Assembly (NCBI RefSeq): GCF_024970185.1
Contig: NZ_CP103965.1
Span: 1,174,001 to 1,238,000, forward strand
Reading direction: 5' to 3'
Length of the DNA: 64,000 nucleotides
DNA from: Pseudomonas sp. N3-W
GTDB lineage: Bacteria; Pseudomonadota; Gammaproteobacteria; Pseudomonadales; Pseudomonadaceae
In this document: in pieces, positions 1-8,677 of the stretch
How positions within the stretch are numbered: the stretch's first letter is position 1
Layout of the letters: each line of letters starts with the position of its first letter
Position numbers and translations under genes: made by a program
The notes under the pieces: generated by a model
Told to the model about the DNA's origin: nothing
Databases searched by the model: none
What the model saw: only the letters and a program-made list of their open reading frames with translations

Positions 1-294
1 GACCGTTGCCCCAAGTGGGGTGCGGCGCAATCTAACGAACGGTCGGGGTCGGGGAAATACAACTATTACGAGAAGTGCGTGCGGCACCGAAATGACGGAG
101 TTGGTCATCAGAATCGTCAATTTTTGATGTAGGAAATTATCCTTTTCGTAATTGTTGTATCGCGCCGGGTCGGGTCGCGCGAATAGTCTGCTCGCTCATC
201 GGAAGCGTTCACGCAACGCGTTCTGTCTTCTCTGGCCGCCGCCCCTTTGAGTGTTCGTTGCCAAGGGGCAGCCCTGACGAGTTTTTCCAGCGGT
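1..294. other. Region upstream of the Hpt gene, no gene recognised
   Basis: All plus-strand frames are interrupted by stops before the Hpt reading frame opens, and none resembles a receiver or kinase domain. The minus-strand ORF here is not recognisable. The stretch around 115-165 is AT-richer than its surroundings and could hold the promoter of the downstream gene, but no clear -35/-10 pair was found. Confidence 0.4.
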
Positions 295-690
295 ATGAAG
301 TCTCTAGCCAACATTGGCGCCCGAGGGGCGCAAGACACCCACAACCCCGCTCCCTTTAACGTGCCGTTGCGCCATACCCGTGAAAGTCTGATCCAGCTGT
401 TTGGTTCTGCGCAGATGGTGGACCGATTGCTGGACACCATGATTCGAGAGGTGAACCAGGACTTGACCGTCCTGCAACGGGCCCAATCGAGCCTGGATGT
501 AACGGCGGTCGTGGAGCAGTTGCATCGGATTGTGGGCTGCGTCGCCTTTCTGGGCGCGACCGAATCCGAAACTCAGGGGGCGCGATTGATTGCTGCCGTG
601 CGCCAACGAGGGGTTGTGATCAATCAGCCGCTTTTGGAGGATTTTCACAAGAGGATGCTGGCCTACCTCAACGATCTTAAAAATCTGTGA
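295..690 (+). CDS. Hpt (histidine phosphotransfer) domain-like protein
   Basis: Small all-helical protein of about 131 residues. The segment LHRIVGCVAFLGATE carries a phosphotransfer-like His (H77) in the pattern HRxxGxxxxLGA typical of Hpt modules, so it probably relays phosphate to a response regulator. The ATG at 295 is chosen; a TTG at 247 in the same frame would add 16 residues, and neither has a strong ribosome-binding site. There is no receiver or kinase domain upstream. It is therefore either a free-standing Hpt protein or the surviving tail of a BvgS/EvgS-like hybrid kinase. The next gene is an EvgA/BvgA-like regulator, the usual partner of such a phosphorelay. The assignment rests on motif pattern and context. 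Confidence 0.6.
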   Translation: MKSLANIGARGAQDTHNPAPFNVPLRHTRESLIQLFGSAQMVDRLLDTMIREVNQDLTVLQRAQSSLDVTAVVEQLHRIVGCVAFLGATESETQGARLIAAVRQRGVVINQPLLEDFHKRMLAYLNDLKNL

Positions 691-897
691 GGCGCCGTGA
701 TACAGCGCCGTATCTGTCAGCCTATATCCGTGGTGGTGTAGGTTTGTTTCGTAGGTTTTTTCTGTTTTTGTTGTGGGCATGTGGCCTGCTTCAACAGGCA
801 TGGGCAACCCGGAAATGAGGGCACTGATTGGCAGTTGTGGGACGTGTGAAGCGGGGGTATTTTGCGCGAGTCCAGATTGTCATCACGAGTAGGTCCA

Positions 898-1533
898 ATG
901 CTCCGCGTAATTATTGCTGACGATCATCCACTGGTACGCATCGGGCAAAAAGTGGTTATCGAGGCGAATGGCCGATGCGAGGTTGTGGGGGAGGCTGACG
1001 GGCCTGACGAGCTGCTGGCCCTGCTGGCCACTGTGCCGTGTGACTTGCTGGTGACCGACTTTGCCATGCCGGGTAACCAGCACACGGACGGCTATGGCCT
1101 GTTGTGCCTGCTGCAACGCAAGTATCCGCAATTGCCGGTGATTCTGGTGACCATGTTCGCCAATGTCGCCACGTTGCGGGCATCGTTTGCCCGAGGTGCG
1201 CGAGCGGTCGTGGCCAAAAGCGCGTCCGCCCGCGAGTTGCCGCTTGCAATCGATGCAGTCAGCAAGGGCCAGACCTTTATTACCGAGCATTTGCGCATGC
1301 AACTGATGGAGGCGGGGACGCAGGATCCTGCGCACGAACCACAGTTGTCGCGCAAGGAACACGAAGTGGTGCGCATGCTTGCTACCGGCATGACCGTCAG
1401 TGAGATTGCCGCTCACGTCAATCGCAGTATTTCGACGATCAGCAAACAGAAAAGCACCGCAATGAACCGGCTCAGCATTTCGACCGACGTGGATTTGTTC
1501 GCGTATGCCCGGCGTAGCGGCATGGTGCCTTAG
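898..1533 (+). CDS. LuxR/NarL-type response regulator (EvgA/BvgA-like)
   Basis: 211-residue two-domain response regulator. The receiver domain (1-120) shows the acidic pair D9/D10, phosphoacceptor D54 in LLVTDFAMPG, T85 and conserved K107. The C-terminal LuxR-type helix-turn-helix spans about 148-205 (LSRKEHEVVRMLATGMTVSEIA). The ATG at 898 is preceded by GAGTAGG; an in-frame upstream start at 862 looks less likely. It follows an Hpt-like gene, suggesting a phosphorelay, and the cognate sensor is not visible at this end of the window. Family membership is secure; the regulated genes are unknown. Confidence 0.9.
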   Translation: MLRVIIADDHPLVRIGQKVVIEANGRCEVVGEADGPDELLALLATVPCDLLVTDFAMPGNQHTDGYGLLCLLQRKYPQLPVILVTMFANVATLRASFARGARAVVAKSASARELPLAIDAVSKGQTFITEHLRMQLMEAGTQDPAHEPQLSRKEHEVVRMLATGMTVSEIAAHVNRSISTISKQKSTAMNRLSISTDVDLFAYARRSGMVP

Positions 1534-1556
1534 TGCGCGATGCCAGTCAGTTGCGA

Positions 1557-1653
1557 AACCTGAGGGCGCGGGCTTGCTCGCGAAGGCAGTGTGTCATTCA
1601 ACATTGAGATTGGCTGACACGGTCTCTTCGCGAGCAAGCCCGCCCCCACAAGG
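1557..1653. repeat. Paired REP-like inverted repeat
   Basis: GGGCGCGGGCTTGCTCGCGAA (1564-1584) and its near reverse complement at 1627-1649 flank about 42 bp of spacer. This is the arrangement of Pseudomonas REP doublets and may terminate or stabilise the regulator transcript. Confidence 0.75.
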
Positions 1654-1761
1654 TTTAATGTCACGCCATATCCTGGGCATTCTCATCATTGATGAACATG
1701 GTTTTATCCGTGTCGGCAGACTATCGTGCAAAGCCTGCCCACCCCATCACGGAGCCTGTCC

Positions 1762-2232
1762 ATGAGTGACGCCCATAGCGCTTTGATCACTGAGTTCTAC
1801 AAGGCCTTCCAGCGCCTGGATGCCGAAGCCATGAGCGCCTGCTACACCGAGGACGTGGTGTTCAGTGACCCGGCATTCGGCGAGCTGCGTGGCCGCGATG
1901 CCGGTGACATGTGGCGCATGCTCACTACTCGCGCCAAGGACTTCTCCCTGACCTTCGACAACGTGCGCAGCGATGAGCGTACCGGTGGCGCCCATTGGGT
2001 CGCGACCTACCTGTTCAGCCAGACCGGCAACACCGTGGTCAATGATATCCAGGCGCGCTTCGTGTTTCGCGACGGCAAGATCTGCGAACATCACGACAGC
2101 TTCGACCTGTGGGCCTGGTCGCGTCAGGCACTGGGTGTCAAAGGGCTGCTGCTGGGCTGGACGCCGCTGGTACGCAACGCCGTCCGCGCCCAGGCGTTGA
2201 AGGGGCTCAAGGCATTTCAGGCCAGTCGCTGA
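1762..2232 (+). CDS. NTF2-like / SnoaL-like family protein
   Basis: 156-residue protein with the cone-shaped alpha+beta NTF2-like pattern: N-terminal helix [17 protein letters not shown], then [11 protein letters not shown], then a beta-rich C-terminal half ([29 protein letters not shown]). Such proteins are small ligand-binding proteins or isomerase/hydrolase-like enzymes and the family alone gives no substrate. The ATG at 1762 is followed by a compact single domain of usual length. It lies 40 bp upstream of the GIY-YIG gene and may be co-transcribed with it. Confidence 0.8.
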   Translation: MSDAHSALITEFYKAFQRLDAEAMSACYTEDVVFSDPAFGELRGRDAGDMWRMLTTRAKDFSLTFDNVRSDERTGGAHWVATYLFSQTGNTVVNDIQARFVFRDGKICEHHDSFDLWAWSRQALGVKGLLLGWTPLVRNAVRAQALKGLKAFQASR

Positions 2233-2272
2233 TAAGATCGCGGCTTGTCTCCATTCAAGCCCTGATCGCCGC

Positions 2273-2599
2273 ATGAACACCCTCAGCGAATCCATCGTCA
2301 TTGCCACCGAACCGGTTCCTGCCAGCAAGCCGTGGTTCGTCTATCTGGTACGCGCCGCCAACGGTTCGCTGTATTGCGGCATCAGTGACGATCCGGTGCG
2401 CCGTTTCGCCACGCACCAGAGTGGCAAAGGCGCACGCTTCTTCCTCTCAAGCCCGGCTGTGGCGCTGGTCTACACCGAAGCCTGCCGCGATAAAAGCGAA
2501 GCGCTGCGCCAGGAACGGCTGATCAAGAAACTGAAGAAAAGCGCCAAGGAATGTCTGGTCGCCAGTGCGAATCTTTCACTCCCGGAACCCGTGAAGTAG
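2273..2599 (+). CDS. GIY-YIG nuclease-superfamily protein (YhbQ-like)
   Basis: 108-residue single-domain protein of the UvrC-N/GIY-YIG fold. The signature appears as [16 protein letters not shown] (residues 23-38), followed by [17 protein letters not shown] with the conserved Arg. Family members are structure-specific DNA endonucleases, and the small YhbQ branch has been linked to DNA repair. The 3' end overlaps the convergent gene on the other strand by 24 bp. Confidence 0.85.
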   Translation: MNTLSESIVIATEPVPASKPWFVYLVRAANGSLYCGISDDPVRRFATHQSGKGARFFLSSPAVALVYTEACRDKSEALRQERLIKKLKKSAKECLVASANLSLPEPVK

Positions 2600-3997
2600 C
2601 CAGGTGATCAAGGCGGAAAAATTCTTTTGAACAGGATTTTGATTCGGTGCTGACGAGCTCCAGTCTATAACGATGACCGCCAGTAACACTTGCAAGAGTG
2701 CAAAACCACCCACAATTAATGAAAGGTACTTGGTGAATCTAAGGTTTTTGAACTGCAGTTGATCGTTGCTTAGGGCTTTGCGTTCGTGAATGGATATTAG
2801 CAGGTGGTCTATCTTTTCTATCAGAACGTCAAGCCCTTCCAGTGCGGGCTGTTGGAAAGGTGAAAAGCACCGATCTGAAATAAAGATCCTCAGTGTTGTT
2901 GTTCTTTTCTTTAGGGTATTGATTTGCAGGTTGGCTTCCAATAGTGCGTGCAGGCTTTTTTCGCTTTTCTTGCTGATGGTCAGTAGAGTTGGGTTGATAA
3001 GGTCGCGGCATTTTTCATATTGATTGCTTGCCTCTTTAATGAGTGAAAGATAGAGGTGGGATTGACGGTAATCCTTAAGGTCGTACGGGTCGTTATCTTC
3101 GCTAATATGGACAGCGTCTGCCAGAAAGTCATCGAAGTCAAAGTCATAGAGATAACTCTCCTCGGTAAATTTTGCCGTGCAGTAGCTGTAAGCACGGCCG
3201 TCTCTTTCCAGTAGATAGAAATCAGTGTCTTCCAGGCCGATGTAAGCACTCTCGTTTCCAGCGTATGGCATGCTGAGGTCGCTGTTGAAGCTAGCCACGG
3301 TAATCGGGTTTTTCGTTCTGGCATCGATGCCCCATCTTCCGAATAGCGTTCCTGCTGTTTCTTGAACATCGGATAGAACTTGGTTTGCCAGGTAAATGAC
3401 TCGATCTTCAATATGGTGGACTGAGTGCTCGATCCGAAACTTCCGTGAGTAAGGGTTGAATGATCTGAATGCGTGGTATTCGGTAATGTCGGACGTATCA
3501 ACTTTGTAGCACTGATCGGTGGCTTGGGCGTTTAGGTAAAAATCCAGAGACAGATAAATGGAGTCGCTCGCAAGGCGAATAACAGTGATCGTGCACCTGG
3601 AGCAGAACTGAGTATCGATCAGGACTCGGTCTGTATCATAAGGGTTAGTGTCATTGAACGGCAGGGTGTTGATAATTTCAATAGGTTCTTGCGGATGTTC
3701 GGTGTGGAGAATGGTTGGGGGCGATTCGTGACCATAGATAATGGCGTCTGTTTTGAGGGCTTTGTGCAGGCGCAACAGTTCTTTAGGGGGGATGGCAACT
3801 GTTATGTTGACGGATTTCCATTGGCTTGTTCCTTTCAGCAAGCTGGCGTGCGGATGGAGAAAGGTAGAGGGGGGTGGATAAAAGAGTTGTGTTGAATAAG
3901 GAAAAAATTTGTTTTTGAAGCTTTTGGTGAAAAGAGTGGGCCACTTACGGACGCAATAGAATATGAAGTCTGTGCAGTGAGCTTTGATGGGTTTCAT
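2576..3997 (-). CDS. Unknown protein with C-terminal membrane helix, AT-rich, start uncertain
   Basis: Reading frame of up to 473 residues, not recognised. The bulk (from about residue 65) looks like real globular sequence. The C-terminal quarter has helical, coiled-coil-like character ([23 protein letters not shown]) followed by one hydrophobic segment ([21 protein letters not shown]), which loosely recalls CorA-type topology but lacks its GMN motif. Base composition is clearly AT-richer than the neighbours, a sign of acquisition. The start is doubtful: the first 60 residues look unnatural. The best ribosome-binding site (AAAGGA before an ATG near 3822) belongs to another frame that stops after 12 codons beside a run of six C. 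A TTG near residue 53 is an alternative start. A frameshift or sequence error near the 5' end cannot be excluded. Confidence 0.5.
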   Translation of the reverse strand: MKPIKAHCTDFIFYCVRKWPTLFTKSFKNKFFPYSTQLFYPPPSTFLHPHASLLKGTSQWKSVNITVAIPPKELLRLHKALKTDAIIYGHESPPTILHTEHPQEPIEIINTLPFNDTNPYDTDRVLIDTQFCSRCTITVIRLASDSIYLSLDFYLNAQATDQCYKVDTSDITEYHAFRSFNPYSRKFRIEHSVHHIEDRVIYLANQVLSDVQETAGTLFGRWGIDARTKNPITVASFNSDLSMPYAGNESAYIGLEDTDFYLLERDGRAYSYCTAKFTEESYLYDFDFDDFLADAVHISEDNDPYDLKDYRQSHLYLSLIKEASNQYEKCRDLINPTLLTISKKSEKSLHALLEANLQINTLKKRTTTLRIFISDRCFSPFQQPALEGLDVLIEKIDHLLISIHERKALSNDQLQFKNLRFTKYLSLIVGGFALLQVLLAVIVIDWSSSAPNQNPVQKNFSALITWLLHGFRE

Positions 3998-4156
3998 GGG
4001 CTTTATCAGTTCAGTGACCTGTTTTACGGTGTCGGCGTACGGTGCGGCCGATCCGATGTGTTTTGGTGATGCTCAATCATAAGGCAGGTTATATACGCTG
4101 ACCGCTCTTTGCACGCTAAGCTCTTGAATATCAATCAAACGGTGGAATTTTTCAGA

Positions 4157-5092
4157 ATGTCACATCTGATTTTGCACAATTACCCGACGTCCCCGTTCGC
4201 CGAAAAGGCGCGCCTGCTGCTGGGCTTCAAGGGCTTGTCCTGGCGCTCAGTGAAGATTTCGCCGGTGATGCCAAAACCTGATCTGACTGCCCTGACCGGC
4301 GGCTATCGCAAGACGCCGGTGCTGCAGATCGGCGCTGACATTTATTGCGACACCGCACTGATCGCCCGTCGACTGGAGCAGGAGAAAACCTTGCCGGCGT
4401 TTTTCCCCGAAGGGCAGGAAATGGTCGTCGCCAGTTTTGCGGCCTGGGTCGATTCGGTGGTGTTCCAGCATGCGGTGAGTCTGGTGTTTCAGCCGGAATC
4501 GGTAGCCGTGCGTTTCGGTAAATTACCGCCGGAAGCGATCAAGGCATTCCTGGCGGATCGCGCCGGGCTGTTCAGTGGTGGCAGCGCGACGAGGTTGTCG
4601 GCAGAACAGGCTCGGCACCAGTGGCCGACGATCATGGGCCGTCTGGAGCAACAGCTTCAGCGCGAGCAGGGTGATTTCCTGTTCGGCGAGGCGTCGATTG
4701 CCGACTTTTCCCTGGCCCACTGCCTGTGGTTTCTCAAGGCAACACCCGTGACGTCGCCGTTGGTGGATGCGTATCCGGCGGTTTTGGCCTGGTTTGGTCG
4801 AGTGATGGGCTTTGGTCATGGCGCGTTCAGCGAGATGACCGCCGAGGAGGCGCTTGAGGTGTCTCGCCATGCCACGCCGGCGGTGTTGCCGGATGAGTCG
4901 TTTGTTGAGCCGAATGGCTTCAAGGTTGGGCAGCCGGTGGTGATTGCGGCGACGGACTATGGCGTTGATCCCGTGGCGGGCGAGTTGTTGTTTGCGGGGC
5001 GTGAGGAATTGATTGTGCGGCGAGAAGACGAGAGGGCCGGGTTGGTGCATGTGCACTTTCCGCGGTTTGGCTTTCGGATGGAGGCCCGTTGA
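4157..5092 (+). CDS. Glutathione S-transferase family protein
   Basis: 311 residues. The N-terminal thioredoxin-like GST domain (about 3-80) has NYPTSPFAEKARLLL, the cis-proline motif KTPVLQ and the glutathione-binding region DTALIARRLE. An all-helical GST C-domain follows (about 95-230, including FLFGEASIADFSLAHCLWFL). A beta-rich tail of about 70 residues (FKVGQPVVIAATDYGVDPVAGELL) makes it longer than ordinary GSTs. The ATG at 4157 is taken because the domain begins at once after it; 16 upstream codons look non-coding. Substrate unknown. Confidence 0.85.
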   Translation: MSHLILHNYPTSPFAEKARLLLGFKGLSWRSVKISPVMPKPDLTALTGGYRKTPVLQIGADIYCDTALIARRLEQEKTLPAFFPEGQEMVVASFAAWVDSVVFQHAVSLVFQPESVAVRFGKLPPEAIKAFLADRAGLFSGGSATRLSAEQARHQWPTIMGRLEQQLQREQGDFLFGEASIADFSLAHCLWFLKATPVTSPLVDAYPAVLAWFGRVMGFGHGAFSEMTAEEALEVSRHATPAVLPDESFVEPNGFKVGQPVVIAATDYGVDPVAGELLFAGREELIVRREDERAGLVHVHFPRFGFRMEAR

Positions 5093-5099
5093 AGATCAA

Positions 5100-5130
5100 C
5101 TGTGGGAGCGAGCTTGCTCGCTCCCACAGG
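5100..5130. repeat. Compact REP-type palindrome between convergent genes
   Basis: A single near-perfect palindrome (TGTGGGAGCGAGC, then its complement) lies 8 bp after the GST stop and about 20 bp from the end of the convergent glutaredoxin gene. It probably acts as a bidirectional transcript end. Confidence 0.75.
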
Positions 5131-5150
5131 GATTGTGTGCTTCTGGGAAT

Positions 5151-5501
5151 TTATTTCAGTGCAGCGAGGATTTCGTCCGGGTCATACCCGCGAATCAACG
5201 TGCCGTTTACATCGATCAACGGAATCCCGCGCCCGCCCAGCGCTTCATAGGCCTTGCGCGCCTGGGCGTCCTTCTCGATATCGAATTCCTTGTAGGGAAT
5301 GCCCTTCTGATCAAGGAAGCGCCGGGTCAGCTTGCAGTAGCCGCACCAGTCAGTGGCATAGAGCACGACACTGGCCTTGGCCTGCGTCTGCTCGGACACC
5401 ACCTGCGAGGGGTTGAACACCCGCTCGATCTTGCCCCAGTTCTGGTAAACCACGACCACCAGCAGGATCAGCAGGAATTTCTTCAGGATGCCGTTCAACA
5501 T
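5151..5501 (-). CDS. Membrane-anchored glutaredoxin-like protein
   Basis: 116 residues. An N-terminal hydrophobic segment (about 8-19, KKFLLILLVVVVYQ) anchors a glutaredoxin/thioredoxin fold. The redox motif is C53-G-Y-C56 in LYATDWCGYCKLTRRFL, and the cis-proline is P94 in RGIPLIDVNG. It probably reduces disulfides or glutathionylated proteins at the inner membrane; the side is not shown by the sequence. Its ATG overlaps the yejK stop by one base (TGATG), so the two are translationally coupled. Confidence 0.85.
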   Translation of the reverse strand: MLNGILKKFLLILLVVVVYQNWGKIERVFNPSQVVSEQTQAKASVVLYATDWCGYCKLTRRFLDQKGIPYKEFDIEKDAQARKAYEALGGRGIPLIDVNGTLIRGYDPDEILAALK

Positions 5502-6505
5502 CAGTTGCGCCGCTTGAGCTGGTCGGTCAGTTGGGTCGGCAGGCCCTTGATGATCAGCGTGCCGGCTTCTTCGTCGTATTCGATCTTCGAGCCCAGCAGG
5601 TGCGCTTCGAAGCTGATGGACAGCCCTTCGGCGCGGCCGGTGAAGCGGCGGAACTGGTTCAGGGTGCGTTTGTCTGCCGGGATTTCCGGGGACAGGCCGT
5701 AGTCCTTGTTACGGATGTGATCGTAGAAGGCTTTCGGGCGCTCCTCGTCGATCAGCTCCGAGAGTTCTTCCAGGCCCATCGGCTCGCCGAGTTTGGCCTG
5801 GCTGCTGGCGTAATCGACCAGGGTCTTGGTTTTCTCGCGGGCAGACTCTTCCGGCAGGTCTTCGCTTTCGACGAAGTCACTGAAGGCCTTGAGCAGGGTG
5901 CGGGTTTCGCCGGGGCCGTCGACGCCTTCCTGGCAGCCGATGAAGTCGCGGAAATACTCCGAAACCTTTTTGCCGTTCTTGCCCTTGATGAACGAAATGT
6001 ACTGCCTGGACTGCTTGTTGTTCTGCCACTCGGAGACGTTGATCCGCGCCGCCAGGTGCAATTGGCCCAGGTCCAGGTGGCGCGACGGCGTCACGTCCAA
6101 TTGATCGGTCACCGCCACGCCTTCGCTGTGGTGCAGCAGGGCGATGGCCAGGTAATCGGTCATGCCTTGCTGGTAGTGCGCGAACAGCACGTGGCCGCCC
6201 ACCGACAGGTTCGACTCTTCCATCAGCTTTTGCAGATGCTCCACCGCCACCCGGCTGAACGCGGTGAAATCCTTGCCGCCATCGAGGTATTCCTTCAGCC
6301 AGCCGCTGAAAGGATGCGCCCCGGACTCGGCATGGAAGAAACCCCAGGCCTTGCCCTGTTTGGCGTTGTAGCTCTCGTTGAGGTCGGCAAGCATGTTCTC
6401 GATGGCGCTCGACTCGGCCAGTTCGGAGTCGCGGGCGTGCAGAACTGCAGGTGTGCCGTCGGGTTTTTTGTCGATCAGGTGGACGATGCAATGACGGATC
6501 GGCAT
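5501..6505 (-). CDS. yejK: Nucleoid-associated protein YejK (NdpA family)
   Basis: 334 residues, the usual length. The beginning [17 protein letters not shown] and the blocks [20 protein letters not shown] and [20 protein letters not shown] are typical of the YejK/NdpA nucleoid-associated family. These proteins bind the chromosome and are of poorly defined function. First gene of a two-gene unit with the glutaredoxin downstream; divergent from the HU gene across a 396-bp intergenic region. Confidence 0.93.
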   Translation of the reverse strand: MPIRHCIVHLIDKKPDGTPAVLHARDSELAESSAIENMLADLNESYNAKQGKAWGFFHAESGAHPFSGWLKEYLDGGKDFTAFSRVAVEHLQKLMEESNLSVGGHVLFAHYQQGMTDYLAIALLHHSEGVAVTDQLDVTPSRHLDLGQLHLAARINVSEWQNNKQSRQYISFIKGKNGKKVSEYFRDFIGCQEGVDGPGETRTLLKAFSDFVESEDLPEESAREKTKTLVDYASSQAKLGEPMGLEELSELIDEERPKAFYDHIRNKDYGLSPEIPADKRTLNQFRRFTGRAEGLSISFEAHLLGSKIEYDEEAGTLIIKGLPTQLTDQLKRRN

Positions 6506-6901
6506 GGGCTTCTCGGCTGATGGAAGGGAGGAGGGCGTGCTCCCCCAAAAAAGCGCTCAGTGTACCGCAATCACTGGTTTTGGCGCGGGTTGTAGGGCAA
6601 TTCCCGGTCACCGGGCGGCCCTTATGCAGTTTTTTCCCGGTTTAGAGCAATAAAGCTGACCAAATGGGTAGCTAGAGGCGGATATTTCCCCGTCTCTGTG
6701 CTAGTTTTGCCCCGTCTTACGCGAAGTCACTGCGTTAAGCGTGCATTCAGCATTTGTCAGGTCGAACCAAACCCTGATTTCGGTATCTATTACCCCGACT
6801 CGTCGCGGTTATGGCCGAGGGTGCCAGATCCAGAAGATCGGGCTCGATGGCTGACACTGCACTCTGCAATCCATATGAATTTGATAGGGAAGGAACACTA
6901 C
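6506..6901. promoter_or_regulatory. Intergenic region between yejK and the HU gene
   Basis: About 400 bp without a convincing gene. It must contain divergent promoters for yejK and the HU gene. A ribosome-binding site (GGGAAGGA, near 6888-6895) precedes the HU ATG. An in-frame extension back to 6698 exists, but the HU domain starts at 6902, so the rest is read as a long 5' leader. No -35/-10 pair could be assigned with confidence. Confidence 0.5.
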
Positions 6902-7183
6902 ATGGCTCTTACTAAAGACCAACTGATCGCCGACATCGCTGAAGCTATCGACGCGCCAAAAACCACCGCGCGTAACGCTCTGGACCAACTGGGCCAAATC
7001 GTTGCCGATCAGCTGGAAAACGGCGGCGAAATCACCCTGCCAGGTATCGGCAAGCTGAAAGTGACCGAGCGTCCTGCCCGCACCGGCCGCAACCCTTCGA
7101 CTGGCGCTGCCATCGAAATCGCTGCCAAGAAAGTTATCAAGCTGGTTGTGGCCAAAGGCCTGACCGACGCTGTTAACAAGTAA
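6902..7183 (+). CDS. HU-family DNA-binding protein
   Basis: 93 residues. It has the HU/IHF fold: helices LTKDQLIADIAEAI and NALDQLGQIVADQLENG, the loop GEITLPGIGKLKV, and the beta-arm with the R63-N64-P65 motif (ARTGRNPSTG). It bends and compacts DNA non-specifically. The ATG at 6902 follows a good GGGAAGGA site. Pseudomonads carry several HU paralogues (HupA, HupB, HupN), and the sequence alone does not let me name which. Confidence 0.95.
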   Translation: MALTKDQLIADIAEAIDAPKTTARNALDQLGQIVADQLENGGEITLPGIGKLKVTERPARTGRNPSTGAAIEIAAKKVIKLVVAKGLTDAVNK

Positions 7184-7200
7184 GACGCAGTATTGAAAAA

Positions 7201-7234
7201 GCCGTGCCCGGAGTGATCCGGGCACGGCTTTTTT
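7201..7234 (+). terminator. Rho-independent terminator of the HU gene
   Basis: Perfect 11-bp stem GCCGTGCCCGG / CCGGGCACGGC with loop AGTGAT, followed by a run of T, 17 bp after the stop codon. Confidence 0.95.
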
Positions 7235-7278
7235 GTGTTTGTGATTTAGCGGCGCTTTCGCACGCACCGCTAAACCAA

Positions 7279-7371
7279 TGGTGGGAGCGAGCCTGCTCGC
7301 GAAGGGGTTATGACATTCAGCATCACTGTTGTATGTAAGACCGCTTTCGCGAGCAGGCTCGCTCCCACATT
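7279..7371. repeat. Paired REP-like inverted repeat
   Basis: GTGGGAGCGAGCCTGCTCGCGAA (7281-7303) and its inverted copy (7346-7369) flank about 42 bp. It lies between the HU terminator and the convergent end of rlmF. Confidence 0.8.
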
Positions 7372-7391
7372 TTTTGAACTGTATCCGTCAG

Positions 7392-8411
7392 TTACTTGCG
7401 AGCCCAGCGCTCACGCCACACCTGCTGCTCGGATTTGGTCTGGAAAGTCCAGGCGACAAAGCGGCTCTGCTTCTGGCCCTGGGACATTTCCACGACCTGG
7501 CTTTCCAGGACGCCGGCTTTTTTCAGCGCGGTCTGGATCGCCGGCAGGTTCGACGCCTTCGACACCAGGGTGCTGAACCACAGCACTTTGTGCTGGAAGT
7601 GCGCGCTCTCGGCGATCAGTTGCGTTACAAAGCGTGCTTCGCCGCCCTCACACCACAATTCCGCCGATTGGCCGCCAAAGTTCAGTACCGGCAGTTTGCG
7701 TTTCGGGTCGGCGCGGCCCAGTGCGCGCCATTTTCGCTCGCTGCCCTTGGTCGCCTCATCCATCGACGCATGGAAGGGTGGGTTGCACATGGTCAGGTCA
7801 AAGCGTTCACCCGGCTCCAGCAGGCCCAGCAGGATCTGCTTGGGGTTGGTTTGCTGGCGTAGCTGGATGGCCTTGTTCAGCCCGTTGGACTGCACGATGG
7901 CCTTGGCAGCGGACACGGCGGTCGGGTCGACTTCCGAACCGAGGAAGTGCCAACGGTATTCGCTGTAGCCGATCAATGGGTAGACGCAGTTGGCGCCCAT
8001 ACCGATATCGAGCACCTTGACCGGCGCGCCACGCGGGATTTCGCCGTCGTTGACGCTGGCCAGCAGGTCGGCCAGGAAGTGCACGTAGTCGGCACGCCCC
8101 GGAACCGGCGGGCACAGGTAATCGGCCGGGATGTCCCAGTGATTGATGCCGTAGAACGATTTGAGCAAGGCCCGGTTGAACACCCGTACCGCGTCGGGGC
8201 TGGCGAAGTCGATGCTTTCCTTGCCATACGGGTTGAGGATCACGAACTTCGCCAGTTCCGGCGTGGTTTTGATCAGTGCCGGGAAGTCGTAACGACCCTG
8301 ATGGCGGTTGCGCGGGTGCAAGGTGGCCTCTTTGCGCGGCTCAACGGCTTTGGCCGGGGTCGCGGATTCAGGCTTCTTGCGCGCGGGGCGGGGTGTGCGG
8401 GGGGCGGTCAT
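7392..8411 (-). CDS. rlmF: 23S rRNA (adenine1618-N6)-methyltransferase RlmF
   Basis: 339 residues. A basic N-terminal tail ([11 protein letters not shown]) precedes the conserved block [16 protein letters not shown] (31-46). The SAM-binding motif is VLDIGMGAN (133-141) and the adenine N6-methylase motif is NPPFHAS (210-216). It methylates A1618 of 23S rRNA. The ATG at 8411 gives the family-like N-terminus; upstream in-frame codons are not conserved-looking. Single gene between REP doublets. Confidence 0.93.
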   Translation of the reverse strand: MTAPRTPRPARKKPESATPAKAVEPRKEATLHPRNRHQGRYDFPALIKTTPELAKFVILNPYGKESIDFASPDAVRVFNRALLKSFYGINHWDIPADYLCPPVPGRADYVHFLADLLASVNDGEIPRGAPVKVLDIGMGANCVYPLIGYSEYRWHFLGSEVDPTAVSAAKAIVQSNGLNKAIQLRQQTNPKQILLGLLEPGERFDLTMCNPPFHASMDEATKGSERKWRALGRADPKRKLPVLNFGGQSAELWCEGGEARFVTQLIAESAHFQHKVLWFSTLVSKASNLPAIQTALKKAGVLESQVVEMSQGQKQSRFVAWTFQTKSEQQVWRERWARK

Positions 8412-8494
8412 GGGCGTGGTCGATTCGGGTATGGCTGAAAGTGGCGGGTATTGTCCCACATCCGGCCGTTGTGAACCCAATTGTGACGAACACC

Positions 8495-8606
8495 AATATC
8501 CCCTGTGGGAGCGAGCTTGCTCGCGATGGCGGTGTTACAGTCGACATCAATGTTGAATGTAATGGCCTCATCGCGATCAGGCTCGCTCCCACAGGGGATA
8601 TTCGTC
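8495..8606. repeat. Paired REP-like inverted repeat with long arms
   Basis: Outer arms AATATCCCCTGTGGGAGCGA (from 8496) and the complement ending in CCCACAGGGGATATT (to 8603) surround about 55 bp. The arms extend beyond the usual REP core, so the doublet is nearly symmetric over 27 bp each side. It lies upstream of rlmF, beside the valS terminator. Confidence 0.8.
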
Positions 8607-8630
8607 GTAGACGAGAGAGTGGCAGGCACA

Positions 8631-8663
8631 AAAAAGGGAGGCCGTTACCGGCCTCCCTTTTTC
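8631..8663 (-). terminator. Rho-independent terminator of valS
   Basis: Stem GGAGGCCG / CGGCCTCC extended by A:T pairs (AAAAAGGG / CCCTTTTT), so it can work on either strand. It starts 15 bp beyond the valS stop. Confidence 0.9.
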
Positions 8664-8677
8664 ATTGCGATGTGCCG

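Noticed and set aside
1..294. Upstream part of a hybrid kinase joined to the Hpt domain by a frameshift
   Set aside because: No frame in this stretch shows receiver-domain motifs, and several stops occur in each.
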